From assembly GCA_029238315.1 (NCBI GenBank), contig JAQWGI010000017.1, forward strand, positions 1 through 64,000: 64,000 bases of DNA, given 5' to 3'. Below are positions 54,698 to 63,380 of this stretch, in pieces. Source of the stretch: Polaribacter sp. (lineage in GTDB: Bacteria; Bacteroidota; Bacteroidia; Flavobacteriales; Flavobacteriaceae). The notes beneath the pieces were generated by a model. The model was given only the letters and a program-made list of their open reading frames with translations. It searched no databases and had not been told where the DNA came from. Position 1 is the stretch's first letter. Every line of letters begins with the position of its first letter. Both the position numbers and the translations under genes were made by a program.

Positions 54698-54729
54698 TTG
54701 CTAATATAATATTTTTTATTGTATTTTTG
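54698..54729 (+). promoter_or_regulatory. proteorhodopsin promoter
   Basis: TTG (54698-54700), 21 bases, then TATTTTTG (54722-54729) matches the flavobacterial consensus. The leader to the ATG would be about 50 nt and extremely AT-rich. Confidence 0.6.
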
Positions 54730-54784
54730 TTTATCTATTTTAATTAATAGTTAAACAATATTATATTAATTTTAATTATTTATT

Positions 54785-55501
54785 ATGAATTTTACACACT
54801 TTTTAGCCATGTCAAAAATGGCTCCGGACGATTACGTAGGTTTTACATTCTTTGTTGGATGTATGGCTATGATGGCTGCATCAGCTTTTTTCTTTTTATC
54901 AATGAATAGTTTTGATAAAAAATGGAGAACTTCTATTTTAGTTTCTGGTTTAATTACTTTTATAGCTGCTGTACATTATTTATATATGAGGGATTATTGG
55001 GCTGAAAATGGAAAATCTCCAACTTTTTTTAGATATGTAGATTGGATTTTAACCGTACCACTAATGTGCGTGGAGTTCTACTTAATTCTAAAGGTAGCTG
55101 GCGCTAAAAAATCATTAATGTGGAGAATGATTCTATTTTCTGTAATAATGCTTGTAACAGGATATATTGGAGAAGTAATTGATAGACCAAATGCTTGGTT
55201 ATGGGGCTTAATTTCTGGAGCTGCTTATTTTGTGATTGCCTATGACATATGGTTAGGTAGAGCAAAAAAAATAGCAGTTCAAGCTGGTGGAGCCGTTTTA
55301 AAAGCACACAAGGCATTGTGTTGGTTTGTATTAGTTGGTTGGGTAATTTATCCAATTGGTTATATGGCAGGAACCCCTGGTTGGTATGAAAGTATTTTTG
55401 GTGGTTTAAATCTAGATGTAGTTTATAATATTGGAGATGCTATTAACAAAATAGGCTTCGGATTGGTAATATATTCTCTAGCAGTAGAAAACTCTAAATA
55501 G
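54785..55501 (+). CDS. proteorhodopsin, predicted green-absorbing proton pump
   Basis: A 238-residue seven-helix retinal protein. Helix C reads Asp86, Thr90 and Glu97, the D-T-E proton acceptor/donor triad of proton pumps (D97, T101, E108 in SAR86 proteorhodopsin). His64 (AAVHYLYMRD) matches the H75 counter-ion partner, and Lys222 in AINKIGFG binds retinal. The tuning residue equivalent to 105 is Met94, which in flavobacterial rhodopsins accompanies green absorption. It would pump protons across the inner membrane in light. Confidence 0.96.
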   Translation: MNFTHFLAMSKMAPDDYVGFTFFVGCMAMMAASAFFFLSMNSFDKKWRTSILVSGLITFIAAVHYLYMRDYWAENGKSPTFFRYVDWILTVPLMCVEFYLILKVAGAKKSLMWRMILFSVIMLVTGYIGEVIDRPNAWLWGLISGAAYFVIAYDIWLGRAKKIAVQAGGAVLKAHKALCWFVLVGWVIYPIGYMAGTPGWYESIFGGLNLDVVYNIGDAINKIGFGLVIYSLAVENSK

Positions 55502-55524
55502 TCAAAAAGGAGATTTTAATATTT

Positions 55525-55567
55525 AATACCCTCAATAGTAATTATATTATTGGGGGTATTTTTTTTT
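55525..55567. terminator. bidirectional terminator between rhodopsin and sdaA
   Basis: AATACCCTCAATA and TATTGGGGGTATT form a stem with one mismatch and a T run after it. It lies in the short gap between convergent genes. Confidence 0.85.
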
Positions 55568-56990
55568 AACAATCTGCCAAGCCAACAGTAATTGCCAAAC
55601 CGCCTTCAGAAGTTTCTTTGTAGTTTCTATTCATGTCTTTTGCAGTTTCCCACATGGTATCAATTACTTTATCTAAAGGTACTTTTGTTTCTTTTGGATC
55701 TGTTTCTAAGGCCAATTCAGCAGCGTTTATTGCTTTAATGGCACCCATTGCATTTCTTTCTATACAAGGAATTTGAACCAAGCCGCCAATCGGGTCACAA
55801 GTTAAACCTAAATGGTGTTCCATGGCAATTTCTGCAGCTACTAAACACTGTGCAGAGGTACCGCCTAAAAGCTCTGTTAAAGCAGCAGCGGCCATTGCAG
55901 AAGAAACACCAATCTCTGCTTGACACCCACCCATTGCAGCAGATATTGTTGCATTTTTCTTAAAAATACTTCCAATTTCTCCAGCAGTTAATAAGAATTT
56001 TTTAATATCATTAAAATCAGCATCATGATTTTCAATTACCAAATAGTACATTAAAACGGCTGGTATAACTCCTGCACTTCCATTAGTTGGTGCTGTTACA
56101 ACACGTCCTAAAGAAGCATTTACTTCGTTTACAGACAATGCAAAGCAACTTACCCATTTTAAGATTTCTCTAAATTTAACTTCTGTACTTCTGATGGCTG
56201 TAATCCATTCTTTTGGATTTGAATATTTGCCTTCTTTTATCAATTTATTGTGCATTGCTAAAGCACGCCTTTTTACGTTTAATCCGCCAGGTAATATTCC
56301 GTCTGTATGACAACCAATGTACATGCATTCTAACATCGTATCCCAAATTCTACGCAATTCAAAATCAATTTCATCGGCAGATTTTAATTCCAATTCGTTT
56401 AAAAATACAATGTCAGAAATTGATTTGTTGTCTCGTTCGCAATATTCTTCTAGTTGTTTTGCTCTGTTGATAGGATATGGAAAGTTTTGTTTTGAAATTT
56501 CAATATCGTCTTCTAAATTATCTTCTTCTTGTACAATAAAACCACCACCAATTGAATAATAGGTTTCTTTAGAAAGTATTTTAGAATCATGGTAGGCTAT
56601 AAATGTAATTCCGTTTGAATGAAACGGTAAAAAATCTCTATTAAAAGTAATCGTATTTTCGTTGTGCGGAACCTCATCTAATCCATTTAGTTTTAAAATT
56701 CCAGTTTCTTTGATATTTGAAATGATTGAATTTATAGAATCAATTGGAACAAATTCAGGATCAGTTCCACTTAATCCTAATAAAACCGCTAAATCTGTTG
56801 CATGTCCTTTCCCTGTTAACGATAGCGATCCATACAAATCAACATGAATATGGGTAACTGCATCTGTAATGATTTCAAGATTTAATTTTTTAATCCAAAG
56901 TTGTGCAGCACGCCAAGGACCTAAAGTGTGAGAACTTGAGGGCCCGACACCGATTTTTAACATATCAAAAACGCTAATAAATTGCGACAT
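55566..56990 (-). CDS. sdaA: L-serine ammonia-lyase (single-chain, iron-sulfur)
   Basis: A 474-residue L-serine dehydratase forming pyruvate and ammonia. It shows the beta-domain motif GVGPSSSHTLGPWRAA near the N-terminus. The alpha-domain shows TAPTNGSAGVIPAVL. The Cys residues of the 4Fe-4S cluster are probably those in SAQCLVA, GLTCDPIGG and IPCIERNAMG. The length is that of the fused single-chain form. It converges on the rhodopsin gene. Confidence 0.94.
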   Translation of the reverse strand: MSQFISVFDMLKIGVGPSSSHTLGPWRAAQLWIKKLNLEIITDAVTHIHVDLYGSLSLTGKGHATDLAVLLGLSGTDPEFVPIDSINSIISNIKETGILKLNGLDEVPHNENTITFNRDFLPFHSNGITFIAYHDSKILSKETYYSIGGGFIVQEEDNLEDDIEISKQNFPYPINRAKQLEEYCERDNKSISDIVFLNELELKSADEIDFELRRIWDTMLECMYIGCHTDGILPGGLNVKRRALAMHNKLIKEGKYSNPKEWITAIRSTEVKFREILKWVSCFALSVNEVNASLGRVVTAPTNGSAGVIPAVLMYYLVIENHDADFNDIKKFLLTAGEIGSIFKKNATISAAMGGCQAEIGVSSAMAAAALTELLGGTSAQCLVAAEIAMEHHLGLTCDPIGGLVQIPCIERNAMGAIKAINAAELALETDPKETKVPLDKVIDTMWETAKDMNRNYKETSEGGLAITVGLADC

Positions 56991-57213
56991 ACATAAATTT
57001 TTGGCTAATGTATAAAATTTGTCGATTTGAAAAATTTTATTTCAATGAATTTTACGTCATATAATAAAGTGTTTTTTCTGTCAACCTGTCACATTATTAT
57101 TGTTGAATTTCTTAGAAACTGACATTTTTTTGCTTAAAAAGTAATGGCATACAAATTGACTATTAGTAAATTGTAAAGTTGAAATAACAATATTAATTAT
57201 ATAAATAACAATT

Positions 57214-59112
57214 ATGAGTAAGATTATAGGAATTGACTTAGGAACAACAAATTCATGTGTTTCCGTAATGGAAGGAAATGAGCCAGTTGTAATTCCTAAT
57301 GCAGAAGGTAAAAGAACAACACCATCTATTATTGGTTTTGTTGAAGGTGGAGAACGTAAAGTTGGTGATCCAGCAAAAAGACAAGCTGTAACCAATCCAA
57401 CAAAAACTGTTTATTCTATCAAACGTTTTATGGGAAACAAATTTTCTGAATCAAAAAATGAAGCAGAAAGAGTTCCTTATAAAGTTGTAAAAGGAGATAA
57501 CGATACACCAAGAGTAGATATTGACGGACGTTTATATACGCCACAAGAAATTTCTGCAATGGTATTACAAAAAATGAAAAAAACTGCTGAAGATTATTTA
57601 GGACAAGATGTTTCTGAAGCAGTAATTACAGTTCCAGCATATTTTAACGATGCACAAAGACAAGCTACAAAAGAAGCTGGTGAAATTGCAGGTTTACAAG
57701 TTCGTAGAATTATCAACGAACCAACCGCAGCTGCTTTAGCTTACGGAATGGACAAAAAAGGAGTTGACCAAAAAATCGTTGTTTTTGATTTTGGTGGTGG
57801 AACACATGATGTTTCTATCTTAGAATTAGGAGACGGAGTTTTTGAAGTTTTAGCAACTGATGGAGATACACATTTAGGTGGAGATGATGTTGATCAAAAA
57901 ATTATCAACTGGTTAGCTGAAGAGTTTATCGCTGAAGAAAATATAGATTTGCGTAAAGATCCAATGGCGTTACAGCGTTTAAAAGAAGCTGCAGAAAAAG
58001 CGAAGATTGAATTATCTTCTTCTGCTGCAACAGAAATTAATTTACCATATGTTACGGCTACTGCAAGTGGACCAAAACACTTAGTAAGATCTTTGACAAA
58101 AGCAAAGTTTGAGCAATTAATTGACGATTTAGTAAAAAGAACGATTGCTCCATGTTCTACTGCATTAAAAAACGCAGGCTTATCTACTTCTGATATTGAT
58201 GAGGTAATTTTAGTAGGAGGTTCTACAAGAATTCCTGCAGTGCAAGAAGCAGTTGAGAAGTTCTTTGGGAAAGCACCAAGTAAAGGAGTAAACCCTGATG
58301 AAGTTGTTGCGTTAGGAGCTGCAATTCAAGGAGGAGTTTTAACAGGAGATGTAAAAGATGTGTTGTTATTAGATGTAACACCTTTATCATTAGGTATTGA
58401 AACAATGGGAAATGTATTTACAAAGTTAATTGATGCAAATACAACAATTCCAACTAAGAAATCACAAGTATTTTCTACAGCAGTAGACAATCAACCTTCA
58501 GTAGAGATTCACGTTTTACAAGGAGAAAGAGCAATGGCTGCAGATAACAATACAATTGGTCGTTTTCACTTAGACGGATTACCACCTGCACAAAGAGGAG
58601 TACCTCAAATTGAAGTAACTTTTGATATTGATGCCAATGGAATTATTAAAGTTTCTGCTTTAGATAAAGGAACAAATAAATCTCATGAAATTAGAATTGA
58701 AGCTTCATCTGGATTATCAGAAGAAGAGATCGAGAAAATGAAGCAAGAAGCAGAAGCAAATGCTGATGCTGATAAAGAAGCTAAGGAAACTGCTGAAAAA
58801 ATCAATGGTGCAGACGGAATGATTTTTCAAACAGAAAAGCAATTGAAAGAGTTTGGGGAAAAATTATCTGATGATAAAAAAGCTCCTATTGAAGCAGCAT
58901 TAGTTGAGTTAAAAGCGGCTCATGAGTCTAAAGATCTTGCAAAAATTGATGCAGCAATGGAAACCATTAACGAAGCTTGGAAAGCTGCTTCTGAAGAAAT
59001 GTACAAAGCAGAGCAAGAAGCTGGTGCTGGAGCAGGAGCTGAAGGGCAACCAGAAGCAAATGATGCACAAGGAGACAATGTAGAAGACGTAGATTTCGAA
59101 GAAGTAAAGTAA
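57214..59112 (+). CDS. dnaK: molecular chaperone DnaK (Hsp70)
   Basis: A 632-residue Hsp70. The N-terminal ATPase domain starts [13 protein letters not shown] and contains [13 protein letters not shown] and VDFGGGT-like [12 protein letters not shown]. The linker [14 protein letters not shown] precedes the substrate-binding domain, and the tail ends EDVDFEEVK. dnaJ and grpE are not adjacent. No CIRCE element was seen in the 223-nt upstream gap. Confidence 0.97.
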   Translation: MSKIIGIDLGTTNSCVSVMEGNEPVVIPNAEGKRTTPSIIGFVEGGERKVGDPAKRQAVTNPTKTVYSIKRFMGNKFSESKNEAERVPYKVVKGDNDTPRVDIDGRLYTPQEISAMVLQKMKKTAEDYLGQDVSEAVITVPAYFNDAQRQATKEAGEIAGLQVRRIINEPTAAALAYGMDKKGVDQKIVVFDFGGGTHDVSILELGDGVFEVLATDGDTHLGGDDVDQKIINWLAEEFIAEENIDLRKDPMALQRLKEAAEKAKIELSSSAATEINLPYVTATASGPKHLVRSLTKAKFEQLIDDLVKRTIAPCSTALKNAGLSTSDIDEVILVGGSTRIPAVQEAVEKFFGKAPSKGVNPDEVVALGAAIQGGVLTGDVKDVLLLDVTPLSLGIETMGNVFTKLIDANTTIPTKKSQVFSTAVDNQPSVEIHVLQGERAMAADNNTIGRFHLDGLPPAQRGVPQIEVTFDIDANGIIKVSALDKGTNKSHEIRIEASSGLSEEEIEKMKQEAEANADADKEAKETAEKINGADGMIFQTEKQLKEFGEKLSDDKKAPIEAALVELKAAHESKDLAKIDAAMETINEAWKAASEEMYKAEQEAGAGAGAEGQPEANDAQGDNVEDVDFEEVK

Positions 59113-59121
59113 GCAGAGAAC

Positions 59122-59143
59122 CAATAACGCAATAGCGTTATTG
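59122..59143. repeat. hairpin CAATAACGC-AATA-GCGTTATTG
   Basis: A perfect 9-bp inverted repeat with a 4-nt loop, 10 nt after dnaK. No T run follows it, so it is not a classic terminator. Confidence 0.6.
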
Positions 59144-59155
59144 TGTGAATCGCTT

Positions 59156-59175
59156 ATCCCGCTGAAAAGCGGGAT
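59156..59175. repeat. hairpin ATCCCGCT-GAAA-AGCGGGAT
   Basis: A perfect 8-bp stem with a GAAA tetraloop, unusually GC-rich for the region. Confidence 0.65.
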
Positions 59176-59184
59176 CTAAGAACT

Positions 59185-59262
59185 AACTCAAGGTTTAAGT
59201 TTCAAGAATCAACTCAAGGTTTGAGTTTCAAGAACCAAAATAAGGTTTGAGTTTTAAAACTC
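59185..59262. repeat. three tandem 26-bp repeats after dnaK
   Basis: Units at 59185-59210, 59211-59236 and 59237-59262 share AAGGTTTGAGTTTCAAGAA-like cores. Units 1 and 2 differ at only a few positions, and unit 3 is more diverged at its ends. CTCAA-GG-TTTGAG inside each unit is palindromic. Confidence 0.65.
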
Positions 59263-59313
59263 TAAACTCGATTTGGAATCTTCAAAAAGAAAACAAGTTT
59301 TCTTAACATAATT

Positions 59314-59346
59314 AAAACGCAATCATTAATTTGGTTGCGTTTTTTT
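59314..59346 (+). terminator. rho-independent terminator
   Basis: AAACGCAATCA and TGGTTGCGTTT form a stem with one mismatch and a T run. It is probably the actual dnaK terminator, about 200 nt after the stop. Confidence 0.7.
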
Positions 59347-59364
59347 AATACAATTAATTTCGAT

Positions 59365-59892
59365 TTGAAAATCTATACTAAATCTAATTTTTTTAAACAT
59401 ACTTTTTGTGAATTCCAACAAATTGGTATGGACTTCTTTAATGAAAATCAGTTTCACTTTAAAAGCAAAGCTGGTAGTCAATACTTTTATACTAATGACG
59501 GTGTGTATCGATATTCAAATCATTGGGGACGCGTTGCAAATTGTAGATGGCGTTTGCTTTCTGATAAAAAAGTAAAGAGTCAGAACTTTTATGTTGGACT
59601 TGCAAAATGGACCTCTTTCTGCCAATTAAATGAAACTAAAAAACAGTTTTATATTTCAGTAGATTTTGATAAGAAAATTGTTGATTTTCATCATAAAAAC
59701 ACCTATGAAAAGGCTTTTTTATTTTATGCAGATACAGCACAGAAGAAAGTAAAACAAATTAGAAAGCTTTTTGTTGATGATAAATGGGCTAAACATTTTG
59801 AGGAAGATATTTCGGTTTTAAGAAAGAAAATAATTTTTGATTATATAAATTCTGATTTGTCTTTGCAAGAAGTTAAAATAAAGTTTAAGTAG
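59365..59892 (+). CDS. hypothetical protein
   Basis: A protein of about 175 residues that I do not recognise. The frame stays open back into the preceding terminator, so translation probably starts at TTG 59365 (LKIYTKSNFFKHTF) or at ATG 59428. It is rich in aromatic residues (GVYRYSNHWGRVANCRWRL), with no signal peptide and a Lys-rich C-terminal half. It is 6 nt upstream of the zinc-ribbon gene. Confidence 0.6.
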   Translation: MKIYTKSNFFKHTFCEFQQIGMDFFNENQFHFKSKAGSQYFYTNDGVYRYSNHWGRVANCRWRLLSDKKVKSQNFYVGLAKWTSFCQLNETKKQFYISVDFDKKIVDFHHKNTYEKAFLFYADTAQKKVKQIRKLFVDDKWAKHFEEDISVLRKKIIFDYINSDLSLQEVKIKFK

Positions 59893-59898
59893 TAAAAC

Positions 59899-60207
59899 AT
59901 GGCAAGCGTTTCTCACATAAAATGTCCAAATTGTGGAGTTTTTAATATCAATAAAGAATATTGTGAATCTTGTAATACGTTGATTTCTAATCAGAAGAAG
60001 ATTAAAGAAAAAGAAGAGGTGGTTCATCAAAAAGAAATTGAAGAAGCAATAATTGAGTTAGAAAAAGAAACTTTTATTAAGAAATTAAGAAAACATCCAT
60101 TCTTTTTAATGCGGTTTTTTGGATTGATATTGCATTCTGTTTGGTTTGTTCTTACAGTTATTGGAAGTTTTATTGCTTGGTTTATTGCGATGGTTGCCGC
60201 AGGATGA
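59899..60207 (+). CDS. zinc-ribbon small membrane protein
   Basis: A 102-residue protein with an N-terminal zinc ribbon (CPNCG at 10-14, CESCN at 22-26), a charged helix (35-70) and a C-terminal membrane segment (about 77-100, ILHSVWFVLTVIGSFIAWFIAM). Its TGA overlaps the next gene's ATG (ATGA), implying translational coupling. The function is unknown. Confidence 0.65.
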   Translation: MASVSHIKCPNCGVFNINKEYCESCNTLISNQKKIKEKEEVVHQKEIEEAIIELEKETFIKKLRKHPFFLMRFFGLILHSVWFVLTVIGSFIAWFIAMVAAG

Positions 60208-60557
60208 AAAAACAGCTCACATATTATTTTATATTTTCAATTTGTGTAGGAGGTTCTATATATATTGCCCAAAAGTTAGAGTTTTTATTGCCAAAATTAA
60301 TTCGTTTTTATGTAAACGATTTTCTAATTATTCCGATTGTTTTATACATCAGTTTATTTGTTCTTAGAAAATTGAAGAATGATAAATATTTACAATTCTC
60401 ACTTTTACATATTTTCTATGTGTGCGTATTATATGCTGTGATTTTTGAGTATTGGTTGCCAAAGTTTCATCCAAGATACACTTCAGATTTTATAGATGTT
60501 GTTTTGTATTTCTTAAGCGGAATCTTATTTTATTTTTTACAGAAAGTGAAGATTTAG
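60204..60557 (+). CDS. small polytopic membrane protein
   Basis: A 117-residue protein from ATG 60204, overlapping the previous stop by 4 bases. About four hydrophobic segments (6-24, 38-56, 65-83, 95-112) give a VanZ-like look, but no motif is certain. It is the third gene of a small unknown operon. Confidence 0.6.
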   Translation: MKKQLTYYFIFSICVGGSIYIAQKLEFLLPKLIRFYVNDFLIIPIVLYISLFVLRKLKNDKYLQFSLLHIFYVCVLYAVIFEYWLPKFHPRYTSDFIDVVLYFLSGILFYFLQKVKI

Positions 60558-60660
60558 TTAAAAAGGTTACAATTCGGCTTACAATTTTTACAACTCAGTA
60601 ATTCTAATTAGTCAGCGTTTGTGTTCTGTTGCATCTTTGTGGCATCAAACAAACAATAAA

Positions 60661-62817
60661 ATGAAAAAACTACTCTTTTTTATAACCGCAATTTGTCAGA
60701 TTTCTTTAATAGCACAAACCACTGTTTCTGGAAAAGTAATTGACAAAAAAGGAGAACCAATAATTGGTGTTAATGTTTATTTAGACGGAACATACGATGG
60801 AACATCAACCAATGAAAAAGGAGCGTTTTCTTTTTCTACTTCTGAAAAAGGCATACAAACTTTAAAAATTTCATTCGTTTCTTATGAGACATATACGAAA
60901 ACTGCAGATGTAAAAACGTTTTCTAAATTACTTATCAAATTAAGAGAAGATGTAAATACGTTGGATGCAGTTGTTTTAAATGCCGGAACTTTAGAAGCTG
61001 GAGACAACGCAAAAGTAACTGCGTTAAAACCGCTAGATATTGTTACAACTGCTGGAGCGATGGGCGATTTTATTGGTGCATTGCAAACTTTACCAGGAAC
61101 ATCAAATGTTTCTGAAGATGGTCGACTTTTTGTACGCGGAGGTGAAGCTGGTGAAACACAAATATTTGTAGACGGAATTAGAGTTTTTACTCCTTATTCT
61201 CCTACGCCAAATAATATTCCTACTCGTGGACGTTTATCTCCTTTTTTATTCAAAGGAATTACTTTTTCTACCGGTGGGTATTCTGCGGAATACGGACAAG
61301 CATTATCGAGTGTATTATTATTGAATTCGGTTGATGAACCAACAGAAGAGAAAACAGATTTGTCTTTTATGACACTTGGTTTAGGTCTAGGAAATACAGA
61401 GATTTGGAAAAATAAATCATTAAGTGTAAACGCTTCATATATCAATTTAGCGCCCTATAATGCTGCTTTCCCAGATAATAATGTTTGGCAAAAATCACCA
61501 GAAGTTTTTGGTGGAGAAATGGTGTATCGTCAAAAAATGAAAAATGACGGATTGTTAAAATTATACGGAGCCTTTAGTTATTCTGATTTAGATGTTACTC
61601 AAGAAGATATTAATTTGGTAAACGGATTTCGTTTCGGTTTAAAAAACAGAAACTTATATTTTAATACTTCGTATAAAGGTTTTTTGAAAAATAATTGGAC
61701 ATTTCTAATGGGATTGTCTTTTACAAATGATCATTCTGATATTAAATTACAAACGGATGCGGTTACAAATGAGGAAAATTCTGCACATTTTAAAGTAAGG
61801 TTAAAAAGAAATATTAACAATAGAGTAAAATTAAATATTGGAGCAGAATATTTTATGACCAATGTTAAAGAAAATTTTAAAGATGTAAACTCTAATAATT
61901 ACAAAAACGGATTCGATAATAATATCTTAGGAGTGTTTACAGAAGCAGATATTTTATTTTCGAAAAATAGTGCAGCAAAAATTGGAGTTAGAGCAGAATA
62001 TTCTGAGTTGTTAAAAGAATCTACAATTTCGCCAAGAGTTTCTTTAGCTTATAAAGCTGGAAAAAACGGACAATTTTCTTTGGCTTACGGACAGTTTTAT
62101 CAAAATCCGAAGAACGATTATTTTAAATTAAATACTAATTTTAAAGCAGAAAACACATCGCATACAATTGCCAATTATCAGTATGTAAAAAACAAACAAA
62201 TTTTAAGAATAGAGGCGTATTATAAAAAGTACAACGATTTGGTAAAATATGATACTGAGTTTTCTGAACCAACCTCAATTTATACTAATGATGGATTTGG
62301 TTATTCTAAAGGATTGGATGTGTTTTGGAGAGATAATAATACCTTTAAAAACACCGATTATTGGGTTTCATATTCGTTCTTAGATTCAGAAAGAGATTAT
62401 AAGAATTATCCAAATTCTGCAACGCCAAGTTTTGTTGCAAAGCACAATGTTTCTGTAGTTGTAAAACATTTTGTAACCGATTGGAAAAGTCAAATCGGGA
62501 TGAGTTATAATTACGCTTCTGGTAGAAATTTCACAAATCCTAACTTGGCAGGTTTTTTAAATGATAAAGTAAAAAGTTTTAATACAGTAAATGCCAATTG
62601 GGCGTATTTAATCAGTCAGCAAAAAATATTGTATTTCTCTATTAGTAACGTGTTAGGTACAAAAAATATTAATGGATATCAATATGCTAATCAACCAAAT
62701 AATCTGGGTGTTTTTGATAGAAGAGCAATAACTCCGCCTGCAGACAGATTTTTTTTTATCGGTTTCTTTTGGACGATAAGTGATAATAAAAACGACAATC
62801 AACTAAATAATTTATAA
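60661..62817 (+). CDS. TonB-dependent receptor with carboxypeptidase-regulatory N-terminal domain
   Basis: An outer membrane receptor of 718 residues from ATG 60661, where a signal peptide begins (MKKLLFFITAICQISLIAQ). The longer frame starts in non-signal sequence. A carboxypeptidase-regulatory domain (about 21-105, VSGKVIDKKGEPIIGVNVYLDG) leads into a plug (about 115-215, LFVRGGEAGETQIFVDG) and a barrel. It is followed by a DUF2141 protein and a TPR-like protein, an arrangement common in flavobacteria. The substrate is unknown. Confidence 0.85.
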   Translation: MKKLLFFITAICQISLIAQTTVSGKVIDKKGEPIIGVNVYLDGTYDGTSTNEKGAFSFSTSEKGIQTLKISFVSYETYTKTADVKTFSKLLIKLREDVNTLDAVVLNAGTLEAGDNAKVTALKPLDIVTTAGAMGDFIGALQTLPGTSNVSEDGRLFVRGGEAGETQIFVDGIRVFTPYSPTPNNIPTRGRLSPFLFKGITFSTGGYSAEYGQALSSVLLLNSVDEPTEEKTDLSFMTLGLGLGNTEIWKNKSLSVNASYINLAPYNAAFPDNNVWQKSPEVFGGEMVYRQKMKNDGLLKLYGAFSYSDLDVTQEDINLVNGFRFGLKNRNLYFNTSYKGFLKNNWTFLMGLSFTNDHSDIKLQTDAVTNEENSAHFKVRLKRNINNRVKLNIGAEYFMTNVKENFKDVNSNNYKNGFDNNILGVFTEADILFSKNSAAKIGVRAEYSELLKESTISPRVSLAYKAGKNGQFSLAYGQFYQNPKNDYFKLNTNFKAENTSHTIANYQYVKNKQILRIEAYYKKYNDLVKYDTEFSEPTSIYTNDGFGYSKGLDVFWRDNNTFKNTDYWVSYSFLDSERDYKNYPNSATPSFVAKHNVSVVVKHFVTDWKSQIGMSYNYASGRNFTNPNLAGFLNDKVKSFNTVNANWAYLISQQKILYFSISNVLGTKNINGYQYANQPNNLGVFDRRAITPPADRFFFIGFFWTISDNKNDNQLNNL

Positions 62818-62917
62818 GAACTACAGTTCGGTATAAAAAAACAACAATTCAGTTAAAAAAATATTTTTTACAGCAATAATATTTGGATATTTGAACAGTA
62901 ATAAAAAACGATACACC

Positions 62918-63343
62918 ATGCAAAAAGTAATTTTAACGCTCGTATTAACTTTGACCAGTTTTTTTCTTTCTTACGCTCAAGAAACTGCTACATATTCTAT
63001 AACGGTTAACATTTCTGGAATGAAGTCTGATGAAGGTTCTGTGCTTGTGGCGTTGTACAATTCTGAAAAAAATTTTTTAAAAAATAGTTTTAAGGGGAGC
63101 ATTGGTGAAATTACAGATAAAAAAGCTTCTGTTGTTTTTAAAAATATTAAAAAAGGAGCCTATGCTCTTTCTGTTTTTCATGATGAAAATAACAATAAAA
63201 AAATGGATACTAGAGTTTTTGGTATACCAAAAGAACGATACGGGAGCTCAAATGGAGCAAGAGGTTTTATGGGGCCGCCAAAGTTTAAAGATGCAGAATT
63301 TATGCTTGACAAAGATCTAGTAACCTCAATAATCGTAGAATAA
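62918..63343 (+). CDS. DUF2141-family secreted protein
   Basis: A 141-residue protein with a signal peptide (1-21, ending FFLSYAQ). The DUF2141 pattern includes SDEGSVLVALYNSEKNFL and GAYALSVFHDENNNKKMD, with GIPKERYGSSNGAR toward the end. Start ATG 62918 gives the proper signal. The function is unknown. It lies 100 nt after the TonB receptor on the same strand. Confidence 0.8.
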   Translation: MQKVILTLVLTLTSFFLSYAQETATYSITVNISGMKSDEGSVLVALYNSEKNFLKNSFKGSIGEITDKKASVVFKNIKKGAYALSVFHDENNNKKMDTRVFGIPKERYGSSNGARGFMGPPKFKDAEFMLDKDLVTSIIVE

Positions 63344-63380
63344 AAAGAGATTAAATAATGTAACCCTAAAATAGATTTAA

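Noticed and set aside
57000..57213. CIRCE or other heat-shock operator before dnaK
   Set aside because: I found no TTAGCACTC-N9-GAGTGCTAA-like inverted repeat in the gap, only a poor promoter-like match.
59185..59262. CRISPR-like reading of the tandem repeats after dnaK
   Set aside because: The units are contiguous with no spacers, only three are present, and no cas genes are nearby.
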